DNA of 56,055 bases. It comes from Vibrio mediterranei (GTDB lineage Bacteria; Pseudomonadota; Gammaproteobacteria; Enterobacterales; Vibrionaceae). Under the pieces are notes generated by a model. The model was not told the DNA's origin and ran no database searches. It saw only the letters and a list, made by a program, of their open reading frames with translations. Where the stretch lies: assembly GCF_900088415.1 (NCBI RefSeq), contig NZ_FLLQ01000015.1, positions 1 through 56,055 of the forward strand, in the 5' to 3' direction. The first letter of the stretch is position 1. Every line of letters starts with the position of its first letter. A program made the translations under genes and the position numbers. This document shows, piece after piece, positions 43,184 to 52,126 of this stretch.

Positions 43184-44125
43184 TTACTCGTCCTCTTTCT
43201 TTTTGGGCGTACCATTCTTATGGGCACGAGGGTGTGCCTGATCATAAGCTTGAGCCAAATGTTGAAAGTCGAGGTGAGTATAAATCTGAGTGGTCGAGAT
43301 ATTTTCGTGGCCAAGCAGCTCTTGCACTGCTCTCAGGTTATTACTCGACTCGAGCATGTGCGTAGCAAATGAGTGACGCAGTTTATGTGGACTAACATGG
43401 CTAGCAAGAGACTGCTTCTGCCCCCATTCCGCCATACGCTTTTGCACACTGCGATGAGAGATCCGAGTACCAAGCTTAGACACAAATAACGCTACCTCAC
43501 CTGGCTTGGCTAGTTCTCCACGAACTTTGAGCCATTTCTTCGCCCACTCAGTGGCGTAGCCTGAAAATGGCACCTTACGTTCTTTGTTACCCTTACCAAT
43601 AACGCGAAGCTCGCCGCTGGATAAGTTCAGATGTTTGACATCAATGCTGACCATTTCTGCCAAACGCAGTCCAGCACCGTACATCATTTCCATCATGGCG
43701 CGATCACGTACCGCCAGTGGATCATCTTCATCAACTTCAAGCAGTTGGTTCACTTCATCGACATCGAGGTTTTTCGGCAATGGACGTTGCTTACGCGGAG
43801 CACTTACACCCTTCGCTGGGTTTGCCGTGAGTTCGCCACGTAAAATCAGAAAATCAAAGAAGCTTCGCAGCGATGAAAGCCTCGTGGCGATGCTGCTAGC
43901 TTTCATTCCCTCACGCATACCTTTACCCGCAAGCTGCCTTACCCAGCCGGCATCAACTTGCGTCCACGCACCAATACCCATTTCATGCAAGTGCATGCCC
44001 ATGGTTTCTAACTGTTGACGGTAGTTACGTTGCGTGTGGAGACTTAACCCTTTCTCACTACGAAGGTACTCGTAGAATCGCTCTAGCGGCTTTTGCAACC
44101 CACTAGGCAGTACTTGGTCTGACAT
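43184..44125 (-). CDS. xerC: Tyrosine recombinase XerC
   Basis: XerC with XerD resolves chromosome dimers at dif. The 313-residue protein has the N-terminal SAM-like domain (LERFYEYLRSEKGLSLHTQRNY-like) and the catalytic set Arg154 (AGLRLAE), Lys178 (IGKGNKER), His247 and Arg250 (PHKLRHSFATHML), His273 (LLGHENISTTQ) and Tyr282 (IYTHLD). E. coli XerC has 298 residues. It overlaps the upstream DUF484 gene by 23 nt, so translation is coupled. It is a housekeeping recombinase, not an integron or phage integrase. Confidence 0.97.
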   Translation of the reverse strand: MSDQVLPSGLQKPLERFYEYLRSEKGLSLHTQRNYRQQLETMGMHLHEMGIGAWTQVDAGWVRQLAGKGMREGMKASSIATRLSSLRSFFDFLILRGELTANPAKGVSAPRKQRPLPKNLDVDEVNQLLEVDEDDPLAVRDRAMMEMMYGAGLRLAEMVSIDVKHLNLSSGELRVIGKGNKERKVPFSGYATEWAKKWLKVRGELAKPGEVALFVSKLGTRISHRSVQKRMAEWGQKQSLASHVSPHKLRHSFATHMLESSNNLRAVQELLGHENISTTQIYTHLDFQHLAQAYDQAHPRAHKNGTPKKKEDE

Positions 44126-44816
44126 CGTCTTCCTCTTGCGCCTGCCACTCTAAACTTTCACAAAGATAAGAGACCACCAGCGCTAAGTGTCTTAAAAATA
44201 AGGTATCCATCTCCGGCTGAAAATGACCGCCATCCTCGCTGGAAAAAATCAATAAACCTTGGGCGAATTGACGCTTTAATGGCAATACTACATACGAACC
44301 GAGTTCAGGAACTTTTCCGTTGGCAATCTGCTGCTCAGTAAATAGCATGGTTCTGTCAGCTTGACGAAGACGACCTAGATAAGCGTCTTTTCCATTGAGA
44401 TGATTGGTGGTAAAACGCTGCCAACTTTCCATAGAAAGCGGGTCGGCACTTTGTTCATCAATTAGCTTCAAGTAACCATTAAGGTTAAGCCCTTGAGCCG
44501 TTTGCTTAATCGCATTTACAACACTTTGCAGATCTCGGCACTTGAGTAGATTCTCTTGCAGTGACATAAACTCATAAAAGGTTTTGTCATTGCGAGCAGC
44601 CAGAGACATCAAGGCAGTAATTTCTTCTTCCAGTGCTTCAATACGTTCGCGCTGTCGTTGTAATTGGATACCTACGAGAGAAACAGCACCTTGCTGTTGG
44701 TGCGGTAGGGAAAGGGATTCAACTAGCGACTCTCTACCCTTAAAAAAATCTGGATGATCAGAAAGATATTGTGCTACCACTTCTGCTGTAAGGTGGTTCG
44801 CTTCAAACTCAGACAA
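44103..44816 (-). CDS. DUF484 family protein (YigA)
   Basis: This 237-residue soluble protein of unknown function has the DUF484 start VAQYLSDHPDFFKGRESLVESLSLPHQ-like. A coiled coil (RQRERIEALEEEITALMSLAARNDKTFYEFM-like) and a GAF-like C-terminal domain (SYVVLPLKRQFAQGLLIFSSEDGGHF) follow. In many gamma-proteobacteria it lies between dapF and xerC, as here. Unlike a simple dapF operon, a clear terminator separates it from dapF, so a separate promoter or read-through is needed. Confidence 0.9.
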   Translation of the reverse strand: MSEFEANHLTAEVVAQYLSDHPDFFKGRESLVESLSLPHQQQGAVSLVGIQLQRQRERIEALEEEITALMSLAARNDKTFYEFMSLQENLLKCRDLQSVVNAIKQTAQGLNLNGYLKLIDEQSADPLSMESWQRFTTNHLNGKDAYLGRLRQADRTMLFTEQQIANGKVPELGSYVVLPLKRQFAQGLLIFSSEDGGHFQPEMDTLFLRHLALVVSYLCESLEWQAQEEDDVRPSTA

Positions 44817-44846
44817 AATGTTTCCCTTTATTCCCTGTCAGTAGAT

Positions 44847-44881
44847 AAAAAATGGCGGGCCTATTTCTAGGACCCGCCATT
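44847..44881 (-). terminator. Terminator of the lysA-dapF transcript
   Basis: AATGGCGGG (44851-44859) and CCCGCCATT (44873-44881) pair, and the inner CCTA/TAGG extends the stem. On the minus strand TTTTTT follows. It lies between dapF and the DUF484 gene. Confidence 0.88.
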
Positions 44882-44914
44882 AGTATATACCCAAGTGACC
44901 TCAAGGTGCATTGA

Positions 44915-45745
44915 CTAGCAAGAAATCTGCCCATCAAACACGTGAGTTGCAGGCCCCGTCATAGTTAACGGGTGGCCTTCGCCTTTCCAGCTAATCTTTA
45001 AGTCGCCACCCGGCAAGTGCACTGTGACATTCTCATCCAATAACCCTTGGACAATACCAACTGCGACAGCACCACAAGCGCCACTGCCGCAAGCCTGAGT
45101 TTCTCCCGCCCCACGCTCGTACACACGAAGGTTCACTTCATGGCGACTCAGCACCTGCATGAAGCCTGCGTTAACGCGTTCAGGGAAACGTTCATGCGAC
45201 TCAAGCAATGGACCGAGTCTATCAACGTCAGCTTCTTCAGTGCTATCGACCACCGTTACGACATGTGGATTACCCATACTCACCGCACCACAGAACAGCG
45301 TATGCTCCCCAGCACGTAAGATATAGGTTTTCTCTTTTTGCTTCGCTTTGAAAGGAATCTTGTTTGGCTCAAACTCAGGTTGTCCCATGTTCACAGTCAC
45401 TAAGTCGTTCTCTTCCAACTTCAAGACCATTTTGCCTTTCTTGGTGCTAACACTCACGCTGTACTTATTGGTCAAACCCTTCATCTGCACGAAACGCGCA
45501 AAGCAACGCGCACCATTTCCACACTGCTCAACTTCACTGCCATCGGCATTAAAAATGCGATAGTGGAAGTCAGTTTCTGGATCATACGGCGCTTCAACAA
45601 TCAAAAGCTGATCGAAACCCACACCAGTATGCCTATCCGCCAAGCGACGAATGAGATCGGGTGAGAAAAATACGTTCTGGGTAATACAATCAACAACCAT
45701 AAAGTCGTTACCCAAACCGTGCATTTTAGAAAAGTGGAAATGCAT
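44915..45745 (-). CDS. dapF: Diaminopimelate epimerase
   Basis: DapF converts LL- to meso-diaminopimelate for peptidoglycan and lysine. The 276-residue protein has both catalytic cysteines, Cys75 in EQCGNGARC and Cys219 in QACGSGACG, and the N-terminal FSKMHGLGNDFMVVD. E. coli DapF has 274 residues. It starts 10 nt after the lysA stop and is therefore co-transcribed with lysA, the next enzyme of the pathway. Confidence 0.97.
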   Translation of the reverse strand: MHFHFSKMHGLGNDFMVVDCITQNVFFSPDLIRRLADRHTGVGFDQLLIVEAPYDPETDFHYRIFNADGSEVEQCGNGARCFARFVQMKGLTNKYSVSVSTKKGKMVLKLEENDLVTVNMGQPEFEPNKIPFKAKQKEKTYILRAGEHTLFCGAVSMGNPHVVTVVDSTEEADVDRLGPLLESHERFPERVNAGFMQVLSRHEVNLRVYERGAGETQACGSGACGAVAVGIVQGLLDENVTVHLPGGDLKISWKGEGHPLTMTGPATHVFDGQISC

Positions 45746-45755
45746 AGTGGTTCTA

Positions 45756-47009
45756 TTACTCCGGTAAGATGCTTTCTAATTCCCAAAGACTTTGCAGAGA
45801 TTCGCGCTGACGCACGACATGCGCCTTGTCTCCATCGACAATGATTTCTGCAACACGTGGACGCGTGTTGTAGTTCGAAGACATAACGAATCCATAAGCA
45901 CCTGCTGAGCGAACGGCGAGTAAGTCGTTTTGCTCTAAGACCAAAGAACGGTCTTTACCGATAAAATCACCCGTTTCGCAAATAGGGCCAACGAGGTCGT
46001 ACGTTATCGCTTCACCCTCTCGTGGTGAAACCGGAATAATGTCTTGCCACGCTTGATACAATGCAGGTCGCATCAAGTCATTCATCGCCGCATCAACAAT
46101 CGCAAAGTTCTTATGTTCGGTATGTTTTAGGAACTCAACTTTGGTCAACAGCACACCAGCATTCGCCGCAATAGCGCGACCTGGTTCGAAGATAAGCTCA
46201 AGCTCTGGGTGATTCTCTAATCGAGCTAATAGTGCTTTCGCATAATCTGAAGGCTGTGGCGGTAATTCATCACGATAAACCACGCCTAGACCACCACCAA
46301 CATCAAGGTGCTTAATATTGACACCATCAGCACGCAACTGGTCAATGAGAGCAAGCAGACGATCTGTCGCATCAATAAACGGTTCAATATCAGTAAGCTG
46401 TGAACCGATATGACAATCGATACCATGGACTGCAAGGTTTGGCAGGCTTTGAGCAAACTTGTACACTGCTGGAGCGCGATCAAATGCGATACCAAACTTA
46501 TTGTCACGCAGACCCGTCGAGATATAAGGGTGCGTGTTAGCATCTACATCCGGGTTAATTCGCAATGAAATCGGCGCAACTACACCCATTTCACCGGCGA
46601 CTTGATTAAGTCGTTCTAATTCAGGTTCAGATTCAACGTTAAAACACTTAATGCCTAGCTCTAGAGCGCGGCGCATCTCTTGTGCCGTTTTGCCCACACC
46701 AGAGAATACTACTTTGCTTGGCTCACCACCTGCTGCCACGACGCGTTCTAGCTCACCACCAGAAACAATATCAAAGCCAGAACCAAGACGTGCTAGCGTA
46801 TTTAACACACCTATATTGGAGTTCGCTTTTACCGCGTAGCACACGAGATGTGGGTGGTCGCCCACCGATTTATCAAACGCATTCCAGTGACGTTCTAGCG
46901 TCGCTCGTGAATAGACGTATAGCGGAGTGCCGTATTGCTCGGCAAGTTGCGTAAGTGACGTTTCCTCGGCCCAAAGCTGGCCATCGTCCTGATAGTTGAA
47001 ATAATCCAA
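45756..47009 (-). CDS. lysA: Diaminopimelate decarboxylase
   Basis: LysA removes CO2 from meso-diaminopimelate to give lysine and is PLP-dependent. The 417-residue protein has the PLP lysine Lys61 (CYAVKANSN), the HIGSQ motif, the GGGLGV phosphate loop, EPGRAI, and the catalytic CETGDFIGKDR. It belongs to the alanine-racemase-fold type. The order lptM-lysA-dapF is conserved in gamma-proteobacteria. The gap to lptM is 36 nt. Confidence 0.97.
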   Translation of the reverse strand: MDYFNYQDDGQLWAEETSLTQLAEQYGTPLYVYSRATLERHWNAFDKSVGDHPHLVCYAVKANSNIGVLNTLARLGSGFDIVSGGELERVVAAGGEPSKVVFSGVGKTAQEMRRALELGIKCFNVESEPELERLNQVAGEMGVVAPISLRINPDVDANTHPYISTGLRDNKFGIAFDRAPAVYKFAQSLPNLAVHGIDCHIGSQLTDIEPFIDATDRLLALIDQLRADGVNIKHLDVGGGLGVVYRDELPPQPSDYAKALLARLENHPELELIFEPGRAIAANAGVLLTKVEFLKHTEHKNFAIVDAAMNDLMRPALYQAWQDIIPVSPREGEAITYDLVGPICETGDFIGKDRSLVLEQNDLLAVRSAGAYGFVMSSNYNTRPRVAEIIVDGDKAHVVRQRESLQSLWELESILPE

Positions 47010-47045
47010 ATCCTGTATCCCTTTACACTGTATCGATGGCGGTGA

Positions 47046-47165
47046 TTATTGAGCTTGCTCATTTGCTGGTGCGTCATCAGCAGGAAGATAAAGTGGTCCA
47101 GTTTGGCCACATCCCGCTAATGTCACTACGACGAGCATAAAAAATGCGGTAATCGTCTTTTTCAT
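47046..47165 (-). CDS. lptM: LPS-transport maturation lipoprotein LptM (YifL-like)
   Basis: This small gene was found by reading the minus strand. The 39-residue product starts MKKTITAFFMLVVVTLAGCG, a lipoprotein signal with lipobox LAGC (Cys19). It continues QTGPLYLPADDAPANEQAQ. The CGxxGPLYxP pattern is the mark of LptM (YifL), which in E. coli helps LptD oxidation and LPS translocon assembly at the outer membrane. The position just upstream of lysA-dapF and divergent from cyaY is the same as in E. coli. Confidence 0.9.
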   Translation of the reverse strand: MKKTITAFFMLVVVTLAGCGQTGPLYLPADDAPANEQAQ

Positions 47166-47239
47166 TTTGCATATCGTGATTATTGAATCAATGCCCCCTA
47201 TAATCGCACCACGAATTAGAAAAGCAATAGGATTACAAA

Positions 47240-47554
47240 ATGAACGACACGGAATTTCACCAATTAGTCGATGAGCAGATGCAAAACATCGAAGAAGCGA
47301 TTGATGATTCAGGTGCAGATATCGATTATGAAGTGTCTGGCAATGTCATGACTTTGGAATTTGAAGACCGTAGCCAGATCATCATTAACCGCCAAGAGCC
47401 GATGCACGAGATTTGGCTCGCGTCTAAATCCGGTGGATTTCATTTCAAACTGATTGATGGCGCTTGGACCTGTTCAAAAACCAATGTTGAACTTATGGAC
47501 ATGGTCAAAGCCGAGTGTGTGAAACACGCCGGCGAAGACATTGATTGGGTTTAA
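47240..47554 (+). CDS. cyaY: Frataxin-like iron-binding protein CyaY
   Basis: CyaY binds iron and modulates iron-sulfur cluster assembly by IscS-IscU. The 104-residue protein has the acidic first helix (NDTEFHQLVDEQMQNIEEAIDDSGADIDYE-like), then GNVMTLEFEDRSQIIINRQEPMHEIWLASKSGGFHF and the terminal helix. E. coli CyaY has 106 residues. It is divergent from lptM-lysA and convergent with cyaA, with a 4-nt overlap of the two 3' ends, as seen in other gamma-proteobacteria. Confidence 0.96.
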   Translation: MNDTEFHQLVDEQMQNIEEAIDDSGADIDYEVSGNVMTLEFEDRSQIIINRQEPMHEIWLASKSGGFHFKLIDGAWTCSKTNVELMDMVKAECVKHAGEDIDWV

Positions 47555-50076
47555 GCGTTCACCGCTTTAGACGTTTTAGAGTTTGGAGAGCCATCATTAC
47601 GATAAGGAATGATATAAGGTTCTCCCTCTTCAGGATGAATCAGTTGGTAATACTGCGGTAAGTTGAAGTTAATTAACTTCGATGACATTTCACTATCAAC
47701 GTTCGACGTGTAGAAGCTATTTACACTCGCAATCATCTCATCTTTGCTACCACGCATCTGATGATACACTTCTACCTGGTTAGATTCGTCAAGCACGTAG
47801 ATGTTGAAACCATTATCGGTATCTTCAAAGAAGAACTGAATCAAGCCTTCACTCGCAAAGCCATCCACTACGTCGGGTAGTTGGAACTCTTCTTCACGAT
47901 CCAGCATAAGAAGTGGTGAGCCCTGCAATTTATTAGTCGAGATACTACGATAGAAATCTACTGAGTTTTCCAGTTTTTGTACTGACACGCCGCGACGCTC
48001 AAAGAACAAGCCATACATTTGGTTCGCCACTTTAATCGCTTTAAAACGACGACGTTTCTCTTGGTCAACAGGTTTTAAGCGTAGCTCAATACACTCTGCA
48101 AGTAGTTGATAGACGGTATTACGTAGGACACCACGTAAGTTTTTGCTGTAGCAGAACACATCCACAGACTCAGGTGGTAACGCATCTTGGTGCATCTTAC
48201 CTAACACTGTTTTCAATGCGTCAAGCATCGCCGTTTCCCCTTCAAAATGAAGAGTACGAACTTCATGCCACGAATTACGGTAAACCAGATCTACCGAACC
48301 GATAAGACTTTTTCCTTCCTGTCCAAAACTCAATATATCAACATTTTTCAGGTCGACTTTGGACGTTTTGGCGGACAGTTCAGAGGTTGGGTCATTTTCA
48401 AAGTTGATAAACATCGCCAACTGGCTGATTTCACAAGGACTACCAAGCGCTTGCATACTTGGACGACGTTTACGTAATGAGAAAGTATTACGCAGATCAC
48501 TCACCATCTGATAGAACTTATCGATGTCGATATGCGCTTCACGCACCACAGAGTTGAGGTGAGTCGATTCGGTAATCAAGCCGTTGAAAAACGCCCACGC
48601 CACCAACTTACTCAGGTATTCATTATGCTCAAGAGCAGGTTGCCCTAAGATACGATGTGGAATGAGTGGTTGCTTGTAAAGGTACCAGCCGGACTTGTAG
48701 CTCTTGCCCTCTTTAACCTCGATAAAGGTCAAATCTGGTTCGTGCAAATCAGGAGAAATCTGGGGATTGAGCAGCGTCACCTTACCAGGTAGAACCTCAA
48801 AAGCGGCGTAAAGCTTACGCGCTAGAATACTGATGTCTTGAGGACTGATGGCAGAGGTAATGTCGTTACGACGAGCGAACTGAATCAAATTACGGTAACT
48901 GAGCATTAAGGCATCTAGCAATGCATTGTGCACTACCATCACTTGCTCTACCTTCCAGTTACGACGACTGTCTAGTTCTTGCAGTACTTCTTGTGACCAC
49001 TGCCATTGAGCAGTCATTTCACTTAACGCTTCACGACGCCATGGCACAGAGCCTATACCAGGCTCACGAGATAGCTTCTCATGAGTTTTAAGGTAGAAGC
49101 AACGACGCACTAAATCTAGACGTGTCGTATCACCAATACGTTCTAGATAACGCGTGACCTTTTCAAGCATCAGGTAATACGCATCCATACCATAGAGATC
49201 GGGCGCATCGGCAAAGAAGCGTCGCTTAGTATCGATACTGAGTAACTGAGTATGTGGATATTCCCACGAGTACGCTTCCAACAGAATCGCTTTTAACACC
49301 GATTTGTAAGGCGAATCGATACTCTTGTATAGCTGCCATAAGCTTGAGCCAAAGTACTCTTCTGCAGGAATTCGATTGAGTCGACCGAAATCAATCCACT
49401 CCTCACAATTGATGTATCCATTTTGGCAAAGCTGCTCGACATAATCTTCGTAGCACTCTTCCATTTCCGGTGGCACGATTTGCCACAACAATCTTTGACC
49501 ACCTAAGCGTACGGCTGAGCGGTAGAACTCATCCAGCAACAATAAGTGCTGCGATGAACCACAGTTATCACCGGTCATTTCTTCGGAAATATTGCTGCGA
49601 AAGCGCTCTTCATCCATTAGGAAGAAATTGGCTTCAACACCCAAGCCTTTGGCCCAATCGGTGATCAACAAGCATTTATTGCTCAGCTTTTCACGAGCTT
49701 CGGTCGGCATATCTGGAGAGATACAAACCCAGATATCCAAATCACTTGATGTACTTTGGCCGATCGACGAAGTACTGCCCATAGTGTAAAGGCCTAGAAT
49801 ATCGTGTTGACGCGGCTCTGGCAGCGGTTGCCCCAAAGCTAATGCAATATCATCAAGGAACTGACGTTGAACGTCATTTGCTTCAAAACCGCAAAGTCCA
49901 CTTGGGCTGTCAGTTTCAAAGAAGCCGGGAATAATAGGATGGTTGAAGTGGAAAAGCGCTGGAATTAGTTGGAAAACACGTTGTCCTTGCATATCCATAA
50001 GCGCCAGCGCGCGTTCAATTCGCTGCTGGTTGAGATTATCAAGTCTCTGGATAAGGGTATGAGTGTATGCCTGCAA
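47551..50076 (-). CDS. cyaA: Class I adenylate cyclase
   Basis: CyaA makes cAMP from ATP and is controlled by the glucose PTS. The 841-residue protein (E. coli 848) has the N-terminal nucleotidyltransferase-type catalytic core with GLYTMGSTSSIGQSTSSDLDIWVC-like glycine/serine/Asp motif, then LLLDEFYRSAVRLGGQRLLWQ. The C-terminal regulatory half follows. A CRP-like site upstream resembles the E. coli cyaA operator, so repression by cAMP-CRP is expected. The initiator is ATG at 50076; E. coli uses a weak TTG. Confidence 0.97.
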   Translation of the reverse strand: MQAYTHTLIQRLDNLNQQRIERALALMDMQGQRVFQLIPALFHFNHPIIPGFFETDSPSGLCGFEANDVQRQFLDDIALALGQPLPEPRQHDILGLYTMGSTSSIGQSTSSDLDIWVCISPDMPTEAREKLSNKCLLITDWAKGLGVEANFFLMDEERFRSNISEEMTGDNCGSSQHLLLLDEFYRSAVRLGGQRLLWQIVPPEMEECYEDYVEQLCQNGYINCEEWIDFGRLNRIPAEEYFGSSLWQLYKSIDSPYKSVLKAILLEAYSWEYPHTQLLSIDTKRRFFADAPDLYGMDAYYLMLEKVTRYLERIGDTTRLDLVRRCFYLKTHEKLSREPGIGSVPWRREALSEMTAQWQWSQEVLQELDSRRNWKVEQVMVVHNALLDALMLSYRNLIQFARRNDITSAISPQDISILARKLYAAFEVLPGKVTLLNPQISPDLHEPDLTFIEVKEGKSYKSGWYLYKQPLIPHRILGQPALEHNEYLSKLVAWAFFNGLITESTHLNSVVREAHIDIDKFYQMVSDLRNTFSLRKRRPSMQALGSPCEISQLAMFINFENDPTSELSAKTSKVDLKNVDILSFGQEGKSLIGSVDLVYRNSWHEVRTLHFEGETAMLDALKTVLGKMHQDALPPESVDVFCYSKNLRGVLRNTVYQLLAECIELRLKPVDQEKRRRFKAIKVANQMYGLFFERRGVSVQKLENSVDFYRSISTNKLQGSPLLMLDREEEFQLPDVVDGFASEGLIQFFFEDTDNGFNIYVLDESNQVEVYHQMRGSKDEMIASVNSFYTSNVDSEMSSKLINFNLPQYYQLIHPEEGEPYIIPYRNDGSPNSKTSKAVNA

Positions 50077-50422
50077 GGGTGATTCCTAGGTCTAATCTAA
50101 CTGCTATATTGCGTAGGTTTTAAACAAACAAGCGTTCAAAACGTGATCAATGTATCATTTTTATTATAGGCGGTAAAGCAATACTCGGCACTACAACCCC
50201 TCACAGCACAACATCGAGGATTTGGTTTTGCCTTCCAAATCATAGCGGACAATTCTAACAGTAGTCGCAATAACAAATGCGATTAACCTCACACTATTAA
50301 CAATATTTGTGACAAGCAAAGTTGTCGTTTGGGAGAGCCCTAGGGAAATCACTAAGCTTTTCATAGAGACAGTGTTAGGATTGTGCCACGACCAAAAACA
50401 AAGAAATGCTTACGAGAACGAT
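50077..50422. other. Divergent cyaA/hemC regulatory spacer (346 nt)
   Basis: No gene was found. The left part has the CRP-like site of cyaA. The part before hemC (50309-50422) is open in the hemC frame but unlike HemC, so it is taken as leader. Confidence 0.6.
50138..50159. promoter_or_regulatory. CRP-binding site at the cyaA promoter
   Basis: On the minus strand the core reads TGATACATTGATCACG followed by TTTT. The E. coli cyaA P2 operator has TGTTAAATTGATCACG at the same place, so 13 of 16 positions agree. It lies about 65-80 nt upstream of the cyaA start. Confidence 0.7.
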
Positions 50423-51361
50423 ATGACGCAAACTCAGCCAATCCGAATCGCTACCCGAAAAAGTCCTCTTGCCCTGTGGCAGGCTCATTATGTCAAAGAT
50501 GCCCTTATTGCGGCGCACCCAGGACTGGAAGTTGAGTTAGTCACTATGGTCACCAAAGGCGATATCATTTTAGATACCCCGTTGGCGAAAGTGGGCGGTA
50601 AAGGCTTATTTGTTAAGGAACTGGAAGTCGCCATGCTTGAAGGGCGTGCCGATCTTGCGGTGCACTCAATGAAAGACGTTCCTGTAGACTTTCCAGAAGG
50701 CCTAGGCCTTGTCACCATTTGCGAACGTGAAGACCCTCGTGACGCTTTCGTTTCCAATACTTACACTAACATTAGCGAACTGCCTCAAGGCGCTGTGGTA
50801 GGTACTTGTAGTCTTCGCAGACAATGTCAGTTAAAAGAACAGCGCCCTGACTTAGTCATTAAAGAGCTTCGAGGCAATGTAGGGACTCGTTTAGGAAAAC
50901 TGGATAACGGTGAGTATGACGCCATTATCCTTGCTGCCGCAGGCTTGAAACGTCTAGAACTAGAATCACGTATTCGCAGCTTTATCGAACCTGAAGAATC
51001 CTTGCCTGCAGTTGGTCAAGGTGCGGTTGGCATCGAGTGTCGCCTTGATGATGAACGATTGATTAAATTACTCGAACCTCTTAATCACGCTAACACAGCC
51101 GATCGTGTTCTGTGTGAGCGAGCCATGAACTTAACGTTAGAAGGCGGCTGCCAAGTGCCGATTGGTAGCTACTCACTGATCGATGGCGACGAGATTTGGT
51201 TACGAGCTCTTGTCGGTGAACCAGATGGTTCAAAAATCGTTCGTGGTGAAATTCGTGGTAAACGAGCGGATGCGGAAGCCTTAGGCGTACAATTAGCGAA
51301 TCAACTGCTCGATGATGGCGCAAAAGAAATCCTAGAAAAGCTCTATCAAGAGCACGAGTAA
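50423..51361 (+). CDS. hemC: Porphobilinogen deaminase (hydroxymethylbilane synthase)
   Basis: HemC joins four porphobilinogen units into hydroxymethylbilane. The 312-residue protein starts MTQTQPIRIATRKSPLALWQ, has VGGKGLFVKELE, HSMKDVP, TCSLRRQCQL and the dipyrromethane-carrying Cys243 in LEGGCQVPIG. E. coli HemC has 313 residues. The ATG at 50423 fits the family; the frame is open from 50309 but not homologous there. hemD begins 6 nt after the stop, and hemC-hemD-hemX-hemY form one operon. Confidence 0.97.
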   Translation: MTQTQPIRIATRKSPLALWQAHYVKDALIAAHPGLEVELVTMVTKGDIILDTPLAKVGGKGLFVKELEVAMLEGRADLAVHSMKDVPVDFPEGLGLVTICEREDPRDAFVSNTYTNISELPQGAVVGTCSLRRQCQLKEQRPDLVIKELRGNVGTRLGKLDNGEYDAIILAAAGLKRLELESRIRSFIEPEESLPAVGQGAVGIECRLDDERLIKLLEPLNHANTADRVLCERAMNLTLEGGCQVPIGSYSLIDGDEIWLRALVGEPDGSKIVRGEIRGKRADAEALGVQLANQLLDDGAKEILEKLYQEHE

Positions 51362-51367
51362 TGACTG

Positions 51368-52126
51368 ATGAGAGTATTGGTTACACGCCCTGAAAATCAA
51401 GGCGCAGAACTTTGCAATCTCATAGAAAAAATGGGGGGCATTGCCCTCCATCAACCACTTATTGATATTCAGGACAATCTGCAGCTTTGTTTAGATGACG
51501 ACCAACTGCAACGTTCGGATATCATCATTGCCGTCAGCCAATACGCCGTCTATGCCTTCCATCATATTCTTACTCATCAGCAACTCTCGTTACCTGACTC
51601 CTGTATTTATCTAGGGGTTGGTCAAAAAACCGCACATGAATTAAGCAAACTCAGCCAACAAAACGTAAACTATCCGACGGTAAGTGATAGTGAACACCTA
51701 CTGGCATTACCAGAGTTGGCGAATGTGTCAGGAAAACATGTCATCATTCTTCGAGGCAACGGCGGCCGAGAACTCATTTATGATCAGCTTTGTGCACTTG
51801 GTGCAGATGTTCAATACCTAGAAACCTACCAACGCAGATATCTGCCACTAAAAATAGACGCAATAAAACAATGGCGCTCAATGGGTATCGACACTCTGGT
51901 CGTTACCAGTGGTGAACAACTTGAGTTTTTATTGTCTCAAGTATCAGAACCAGAATTGAACTGGTTAACACAACAACAGCTATTGGTTCCGAGTGAACGA
52001 ATTGCTACTTTAGCGATGACAAAGGGATTTAATAACGTTACCAATACCCAAGGTGCATCGAACTCTACAATATTTGCTGCTCTCCAGCGTCTAGAAATAG
52101 GACTTAACAATGACCAACAAAAATAA
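51368..52126 (+). CDS. hemD: Uroporphyrinogen-III synthase
   Basis: HemD cyclises hydroxymethylbilane with inversion of ring D to uroporphyrinogen III. The 252-residue protein is poorly conserved as usual, but has VLVTRPENQGAELCNLIEKMGG, GVGQKTAHEL, ILRGNGGRELIYDQLCALGADVQYLETYQR and VVTSGEQLEFLL of the two-domain fold. E. coli HemD has 246 residues. Its end overlaps the start of hemX by 17 nt, so they are likely translated in a coupled manner. Confidence 0.93.
   Translation: MRVLVTRPENQGAELCNLIEKMGGIALHQPLIDIQDNLQLCLDDDQLQRSDIIIAVSQYAVYAFHHILTHQQLSLPDSCIYLGVGQKTAHELSKLSQQNVNYPTVSDSEHLLALPELANVSGKHVIILRGNGGRELIYDQLCALGADVQYLETYQRRYLPLKIDAIKQWRSMGIDTLVVTSGEQLEFLLSQVSEPELNWLTQQQLLVPSERIATLAMTKGFNNVTNTQGASNSTIFAALQRLEIGLNNDQQK

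Noticed and set aside
43184..44125. xerC as a mobile-element or integron integrase
   Set aside because: Its neighbours (DUF484, yigB, dapF) and sequence mark it as the chromosomal dimer-resolution recombinase; no att-like repeats or cargo genes are seen.
50309..50422. 38-residue N-terminal extension of HemC
   Set aside because: It is unlike any HemC N-terminus; the ATG at 50423 reproduces the family length and start.
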